Both the position numbers and the translations under genes were made by a program. This document shows, one piece after another, positions 57,935 to 64,000 of a stretch of 64,000 nucleotides of DNA. Every line of letters begins with the position of its first letter. Position 1 is the stretch's first letter. The stretch lies in the NCBI GenBank assembly GCA_002270565.1, contig NQMI01000016.1, positions 358,432 through 422,431 on the forward strand, written 5' to 3'. Under the pieces are notes generated by a model that worked only from the letters and a program-made list of their open reading frames with translations, was not told the origin of the DNA and ran no database searches. Source of the DNA: Stenocarpella maydis. Its lineage: Eukaryota; Ascomycota; Sordariomycetes; Diaporthales; Diaporthaceae.

Positions 57935-58879
57935 ATGCCTGACTTAGAGGAATACTTCTCTCAACTCATGTTGCGAGAGGTCGAGCAGTTCCGTGAGCGC
58001 GCAGTCATGGAATCAAAAGACGCCAAAACGGAGATGGCTCAGCTCGACGGCCCCCCTCTCCCGCTTGTCAAAGGGCAAGACTCGGCCAGTATGCCAGCGG
58101 TAGCAAGTAACGCCGCCATCACGGACGACGACATCAACCAGGAGCCTCAGGTCCACCAGGGCAAGGACATCACGGCCCTCGACAAGGAGATTGCCGCTCT
58201 CCTCAGTGAGGACACCAACCAGCCGCCTGCAGTCCAGCAGCCCAAGGACATCAACGCCCTCCTCGACGCAGAGGAGGCAGCCAGGGGCTTCCAGGGCGAG
58301 CCCGTTAGGCTCATCACCCTCCCCAACACGACGGCCTACCACCGGCGGGACAACGGCGCTCGCCAGCAGCGCATCTACCGGCTCGCCCACAAGATCGGCG
58401 TGTCCCCCGGCGGCCCCCGCTGGGTCCGCGGCGGCAGGCCCTACATGCAGCCGGCCGTGCCGCGGTGCGTCGTGCGCGGCGACGACGGCGTCGTCGAGCG
58501 CAACCAGTTCGTGCGCGGCGACGCGGACCCCGTGGCGCTCCGCATGCCGGGCGGCTGGGCGCGGGACCTGGTCCGGAACAGGCCCGAGTTCCGGGGCGTC
58601 GCGGTGGTGGACGGGTACCTGTGGCCGCGGTTTGACCGGAGGGTCCCGCGCGGGGTGGTGAAGGACTGGGGTACGTTCTGCCCTGCCCTTCCTTTTTTTT
58701 TTTTTTTCTTCCCTCTTGCTTTTCTTGGATGGCTGCTGACAGGGTGTTGTGTGTGTGCGGTGACAGAGGAGCAGGGCTTCGTCGAGTTCAACGAGGTCCG
58801 GTACACCACGCCGTTCACGCCGCGGGGGCCGAGGCCCAAGGTGGACGCCGAGAAGGATGGCGTGCTCATCGAGCTCTAG
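57935..58879 (+). CDS. Unrecognised 282-aa acidic/basic protein
   Basis: Exons 57935-58670 and 58767-58879. The intron (GTACGT..GACAG, 96 nt) contains a T15-16 run. The first ~110 residues are acidic and probably disordered, with a partly repeated DITALDKEIAALL / DINALLDAEEAA phrase. The second half is a compact Arg/Gly/Pro-rich domain (RRDNGARQQRIYRLAHKIGV, GGWARDLVRNRPEFRGVAVV, DGYLWPRFDRRVPRGVVKDW) ending VDAEKDGVLIEL. Conserved-looking Trp/Tyr/Pro positions suggest a real fold, but I recognise no family. Strong G/C third-position bias supports coding. It neighbours the PEBP gene on the same strand. Confidence 0.7.
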   Translation: MPDLEEYFSQLMLREVEQFRERAVMESKDAKTEMAQLDGPPLPLVKGQDSASMPAVASNAAITDDDINQEPQVHQGKDITALDKEIAALLSEDTNQPPAVQQPKDINALLDAEEAARGFQGEPVRLITLPNTTAYHRRDNGARQQRIYRLAHKIGVSPGGPRWVRGGRPYMQPAVPRCVVRGDDGVVERNQFVRGDADPVALRMPGGWARDLVRNRPEFRGVAVVDGYLWPRFDRRVPRGVVKDWGTFCPALPFFFFFFPLAFLGWLLTGCCVCAVTEEQGFVEFNEVRYTTPFTPRGPRPKVDAEKDGVLIEL

Positions 58880-59690
58880 GAGGACGAGATCCGGGGAGGC
58901 ACAGTGGCAGCAGGGCGTTACTATGGCTCGGCAGTCCAGGCTCAGAGAAAAGGAGGCCGAAGCCTGGTTGATCAGGGATGCAGAGGATTCCGCACGAAGT
59001 TCTTGGAGGGGTAGAATGGACAAGATGCGTGGTTCGGACTGGATAGCCAACCCGGGGAGGGACATCAGCGCCTGCAGAGACGTGTGTCGACAGCGAACTT
59101 ACTCAACCGCAGCAGAGATTAGAAGTCTCAGCGCGGCACGAGCAAGCCCAGCGTCGACGAGGTCAGTCCAAATCTAGGGTTCGCCCAACTTCGACACTGC
59201 GACGGCCGTCTTTGTTGATGGTGATCCATGTGTCTGCGGATCGTAGACAACACCAATGTGTTGGCTATGATAGGTCTGACGAAATCGAGACCTGACAACC
59301 TGAACAGACAGCACCCTGGTCGGCTTAGCCAGAGGATGACGGTTGGCGAAGGTGCTATACCTGTTCGTTGGACTGCTCGTCACCAAGAGGGTGCGGATGA
59401 AGAAGGAGAAGAGACTGGAATTATTGCAGCATCGCTCTAGATCGCCCTCTTACGCTACTCCGCCAAGCTTGGCTTGTTCTTTGTAAAGGTACCATCACGC
59501 TCACGTATGGGATGAAGATAGACGGAGGGAACGAATAGCACACATATCAAGGCGCAGATTGGGTGGACTAATGCAGTGAAGCCTTGTCTTCAATTCAAAT
59601 CACGAGGTCCTCTTCGCTTGTGCCATTATTTCTCCCAACATGGAACAACAGTCCCGGATCTCGACCTGGCCACGCGCACACAGCAATGCC
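58880..59690. other. Convergent spacer, no feature seen
   Basis: 3' flanks of the unrecognised gene (+) and the second MFS gene (-). Short frames only. Confidence 0.4.
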
Positions 59691-61409
59691 TCAAGCACGA
59701 CGAACCTGATCCACCGACTCCTCCTCCTGCACCGCGGCCCTGCCATCCTTCTCAGCGACGTGATGCGCGCCGCTCTCGGCCTCCGGGACACCAAGCATCT
59801 GCGCGCCCTTGTCGACATGGTTGGCGCCCCCGAAGAGCACATCGATCTCCTCGAGGGGGACCTGCTTGGTCTCGGGGACGACCCACCACACGAAGGCAGC
59901 GAGGACGATGTTGACAGACATGAAGAAGAACATGCACTTGAGGCCCTGGTTTTTCAGGAAGAGCGGGAAGAACTGGTTGAAGATGGCCTGCGCCACGTTC
60001 TGCGTCTGCGAGCACATGCCCACCGCCTGCGCGCGCACGTTCATGGAGAAGATCTCGGACGTCCAGATCCACACGGTGGCGCCCCACGAGGGCTTGTAGA
60101 AGAAGATGAAGAGGAACAGCAGGAAGACTATGCTTATCCCCACGGGCTCGGACTTGGACGCCGTGCCGGGGGTGGCCAGGCCCACGGCGCCGACGAGCAT
60201 GGTGCAGAGGGCCATGCCGAGGGCGCCGACGATGAGGAGCCAGCGGCGGCCGAAGCGGTCGACGGTCCAGACGGCGTTGAGGGTGAAGAGGATGCCAAAG
60301 GTCGCGTTGAGCGCGTTGATGAGGTTGATCTTGTCGCTCGACCTCCACACCTTCTTGTAGATGGCCGTCGAGTACGAGTTGAGCGTGCCCTGGCCCGTGA
60401 GCTGCTGGCCGGCGTTGAGGACAAAGGCGATGTACATGCGCTTGCGGATTGATGGGTCCTTGAAGAGGGCGCCGTAGCCGGACGAGATGGCCTCCTTCTC
60501 GTACTCGATGGCCTCGCGGATGACCATGAGCTCCTCCTCGACCTGGGCCTCGGTGTCGCGGATCTGCATCAGCGCGGCGCGGGCGGCCTCCACGTCCCCG
60601 GACTTCTTGATGTACCACCTGGGGGACTCTGGCTGGAACGGCAGCAGCGCCATGATGATGGCCGGGACCATGGCCTGGAAGATGACGACCATCTTCCAGT
60701 CCCACTCGCCGAGCTTGTCGCGGTGGAGCGAGCAGGCGTAATTGATCCAGTACGCGATGAAGGACCCCACCGAGTAGAAGGTCTGCCAGAAGGCCATGAT
60801 GTAGCCCCTGATCTCGGGAGGCGCCATCTCACCGATGTACACGGGCCCCGCAGCTATGAATTTGTCGTTAGTCTCATGGTGCCGGGCGGTGGGGATGATG
60901 CGGTCCACTTACTCAGGGCCATGCCTTGCCCGATGCCGATGAGAACACGACCCGCCATGAAGGCACCGAGGTTGCCCTTGGGAGAGAAGGTCTGCAGCAT
61001 GGTGGCGCAGATCGTGACGAAGCAGCCGAGACCCATGCCCCACCGGCGCCCAAGGAAATCGGCCTGATGTTTGCGTCAGACATAGTTCCTCTAAATTGCT
61101 ATCAATGGTGACGTACCGTGGGGCCCCCGAGAAACCATCCAGACACGATCGCCCCGATCGAGTACACCGTGTTGATCAGCCCGAGCATATATGTAGAGTC
61201 AGAAGTCAGGCCGAACCAGTTCAACCAGTTGTCCGATGCCTGAACGGAGTTGAAGGTCGAGGCATCATATCCATAGAGGACCATACACATGGCCGCCACG
61301 ATGGAGATGTACCTGTGGTGAGAAGATACCAAGTCGTCAGCACGTCGTGTCGACTTCACGAGACGACGACATCGACATACCAGTTGTACAGCAGCTTTTT
61401 GGACGGCAT
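59691..61409 (-). CDS. MFS sugar transporter (sugar porter family), second copy
   Basis: Exons 61409-61381, 61312-61117, 61063-60913 and 60853-59691 (introns of 68, 53 and 59 nt) give 512 aa in agreeing phases. Motifs: MVLYGYDASTFNSVQASDNW near the N-terminus; FLGRRWGMGLG; GRVLIGIGQGMALTAGPVYI-GEMAPPEIRG; LPFQPESPRWYIKKSG; DRFGRRWLL; and PETKQVPLEEIDVLFGG at the C-terminus, matching fungal hexose/lactose-type permeases. It differs from the 52-kb transporter in sequence and intron positions, so it is not a recent duplicate. A large open frame on the other strand (59640-60452) is a codon-bias shadow. Confidence 0.92.
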
Positions 61410-63784
61410 CCTGGCTGTCTCTTCAGGCGGCGGGCGACCTGCTGGCTATCTTCAAGCAGACGGAAGGACAGCAGTGGGCAAAGTGCTCGGAGATGCAAAT
61501 CGCGGACGCCAAAGCTGATAAGACAGGGGGGGTCACGACACGCACGAGGAGGAGGGTGTGGGAAGGGTGAATGCCATGTATTTAACGACAGATAGAAGTG
61601 CAGCCGTGTTTCCCCTGGGGGACTTTTAATTTGCCCCCGAGGGCTTAGGTATCCAGGGCAGCGCTGAGCAGTTGCAGCACAGTAATAAATAGAGTATCCA
61701 TCTTCCCAGGGTACAACATGGAGCTATGCCCTGTCGAGTTACTGTAGACACGTAGCCCAAGGCTTAACCAGATTGCCCACGAAGGCGGCGGGGAAGGCGA
61801 CGAGAGATAGAGGCCCGGCTCACCGACAGCGCTTTCTCGGCCATGCCTACAGCACGGATGGGTGGATACTTAGTTTTGGCGGATATTTACACTACGGAGT
61901 ATAGGGACTTGTGTTGTTCCCCAGGATTCCAAAAACGCCCGCCTCTTCTCCCCGTGGTTTCCTGCCCATCCTCCCAGCCAACTTGCCCTAATGCCGTCTG
62001 GGGTCGATGCGGAGAAATTGTCTGGGGCTGATTTCCACCAATCGTAGCACACCGTAATGCCAGGATAGGGGCAGTAAAGGGGGCGTTCCTTCTGCAGAGG
62101 ATATCTTTTGCGTTGGAATCCGAGATATCGAGTGCTTACGGCTGCACGGGGAGTGATCGAGAGACACACGGAGGAGCGGATCCTGAGTGCATTCGGCAGC
62201 AGCTGTAGTACTATTCGGGTCTAATTCGTGCATGGCCGGAGCGCCAGCAGCCCAACGGATCGCAACCTCATGTTGCCTCGAGCCCCTGATGCACGGGCAG
62301 ACGGTGGCACTGGGACTGGAGCCCGTGACGGCACACTACCGTCGCTCAGCGTATGGCCTTGGAGAGTGGATACTCAAGACTGCTGCCCCAGCATGATCAG
62401 GCAGATATCCAGGCCTGCTCTTGATATCGTGACCTGCCCCGGGAACTGAGATGTCGGGTAGAATCTTGCGGGGGAGGTGGGCCTTGACGCCTCCGTCCGG
62501 GCCTAGAATTGCTGGGGAAATAATGGAGACCATTGCAGGAATCTGGGGCTTTGTGGCATGTGGTCCAGCAGCCCAGTCCAACTCTCAAGTGGGAACGGGA
62601 ATCCTGGCAGACTTGATCAGGTATATGTGGTAGCCGCAACAGGACAGCATCAGCAGCCTTCCGGAGCCTTTTTTTTTTCTTCCTTTTTTCCTCTGGCGAC
62701 TTAGATATACGTCAGATATCCCAAGGAGGCCAAGAGGCTGCCCAGGCATCAAAGGGACGGTTGAGCCTCAGGGGCGTGGCGGGACAAGCCCGCGAGTCAT
62801 TGTGCTTGGCATTGCTTGGTGAGCTCGGATTGCTTGAACTCGTCGCTCAAGTACCTGGCCCAAACCTTGCTGGGGGCAGATGTCCCTGCCAAACTTTGAG
62901 TCTCGCCTCTGCGGCACTGTCTATCGGCATGAAAGCACAAGGCAGCTGTGTCGTTCTCTCGGACTCAGAGGCGTCTCGGACGTTCAAAGGCGGAAGACCG
63001 GACTTGCGTGTGGGCTGTGTTTTTGATTCCCGTTTCCCGTCTCTCCACTTAGATTTTGCACAATAGACTATACGGGTGTATCAGGGACAGGGTTAGGCCC
63101 TACACAGGGCAGCAGACAAATGTGATATCCGCACGGCCGGGTTGAGTTGGGTCCGTGGTCACTGAGATGGACGCGGTCGTCTTTGACCCGCTCGTGCCAA
63201 ATCCCAGCAGCTTGGGTCAACCCCACGGGCTCGCCAGTCGCCAGCTAGATTATGACTAGCGTCTGGACGATTATTTGAGCGAGAGCAGCTGGGACAGAAG
63301 GGAGGCATGCATATTGATTAGTGCCTTTCTCTTCCCCTACCTTATTTCGTACTTGTGGGTAGAATTCCCGCCAATCAGGAACAGCAACAGCGGAAACGCC
63401 GGATGCCATACCGCTACACGAACTGCAGAACCCCAGGGATGAGGAAGAAGTAAATTCTCGATCGCCAGCGCATCAGTGAATTGCCATCGTTGTAAGGCTA
63501 GAAACCTAAGACGTAGGCCACGGCGAATCAGCCAATGTGTTGATTCTGCCCTTACACAAGACTAGAATCTGTTGCTCATTTTGCTTGGCTGAATGTGCTA
63601 CATATATTCGTCCAGTATAGTCTATGTTACTTATCTAGAATAGTTTGCTATTCATTTGGAATAGTTTATGAATCGGATCTTAATGTATTATTATACGCCT
63701 AAATAGTTCGCTAAACCTTTGAGCCTCTAATTACTAATAAGATTTACGGACTAATTAATGTATAATAGAACCCTAACCCAGAGG
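61410..63784. other. Gene-poor stretch (2.4 kb)
   Basis: Promoter of the second MFS gene, then no credible gene. One TACGGAGTA motif at 61893-61901. Bases 63590-63780 are strongly AT-rich, with AATAGTTTGCTATTC-like near repeats next to the terminal minisatellite. Confidence 0.45.
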
Positions 63785-64000
63785 ACCTGGAGGCATTAAA
63801 AAGGGGGTCCCTTTATTTAGGGCTTTTCTTTTAGGTATGTTAGGGCTCTTCCTCAGAGTATATACAGGTCCCTCTTCTGAGTATATAGAGAGCCCTCCTC
63901 TGGGCTTGTGAGGGCTCTCCTCTAGCTTTGTGGAGGGCTCTTCCCCTAAGTATATAAAAGCCCTCGTTTGGGTGTATGAAGGGCCCTCCCTTTGGGTGTG
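63785..64000 (+). repeat. Degenerate minisatellite array, family A, running off the window
   Basis: Units such as GAGAGCCCTCCTCTGGGCTT, GGAGGGCTCTTCCCCTAAGT and GAAGGGCCCTCCCTTTGGGT match the arrays near 47, 50 and 51.5 kb. Continues beyond the window edge and abuts AT-rich DNA. Confidence 0.7.

Noticed and set aside
58013..59065. 350-codon minus-strand frame
   Set aside because: Antisense to the 282-aa gene; the plus strand has a phase-consistent intron and stop.
59640..60452. 270-codon plus-strand frame
   Set aside because: Antisense to the second sugar transporter.
1..64000. Giant Starship-type element
   Set aside because: No tyrosine-recombinase captain (DUF3435) or typical cargo pattern was recognised in any frame.
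1..64000. tRNA, rRNA or CRISPR
   Set aside because: No GGTTCRANNCC-type B box with a matching acceptor stem noticed, no rRNA-like sequence, and no evenly spaced exact repeats. A tRNAscan-type search would settle tRNAs.

Overview
The window reads as nuclear DNA of a filamentous ascomycete (Pezizomycotina, most likely a sordariomycete). Genes carry short introns, mostly 53-125 nt with GT..AG ends and often a CTAAC-like branch site. The families present are typical of these fungi: a PTH11/SAT4-type rhodopsin-domain protein, a CYP52-like P450, sugar MFS transporters, F-box-like proteins and a PEBP. Several broken genes carry stops of the kind C-to-T (RIP-like) mutation makes. No bacterial operon signals, tRNA, rRNA or CRISPR were seen.

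Layout. 0-20 kb: a secreted Asp-box (sialidase-like) protein; a TIR/foldback repeat; a decayed gene; a short-chain dehydrogenase; a 2EXR/F-box-like protein; elongation factor 1-beta (three exons); a small secreted peptide; an MlrC-type (M81) gene with three frame changes; a decayed probable secreted-protein gene; a five-exon ochratoxinase-like amidohydrolase; and an F-box-like gene. 20-35 kb: a 157-bp tandem repeat, a 1301-residue coiled-coil/proline-rich protein, two divergent decayed genes flanking a 55-base poly-A run (one Hsp70-like), then about 3 kb of gene-poor DNA. 35-50 kb: a seven-TM rhodopsin-domain protein, a CYP52-like P450, a 1469-residue membrane/coiled-coil protein whose stop is followed by 70 open codons, and a 601-residue membrane-anchored F-box-like protein. 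50-64 kb: minisatellite and AT-rich DNA, an F-box remnant, a divergent sugar transporter/anhydrosugar kinase pair, a PEBP, an unrecognised protein, a second sugar transporter, and 2.6 kb of gene-poor DNA ending in another minisatellite.

Most functionally suggestive is the divergent pair at 52.0-55.7 kb. A sugar-porter MFS protein and an AnmK-family kinase share a 591-bp intergenic region. Fungi lack peptidoglycan, and the kinase length and the position of its catalytic Asp fit yeast levoglucosan kinase. The pair is therefore a candidate 1,6-anhydrosugar uptake and phosphorylation module. Most striking at the DNA level are two dispersed repeat families. One is a ~25-35 bp GGAGGGCCCTCCTCTGGGTGTG-like minisatellite in four arrays of both orientations. 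The other is a ~30-bp imperfect palindrome with core GATCAACCCCGTGGGGATCA in at least eight copies, two of them inside a coding exon.
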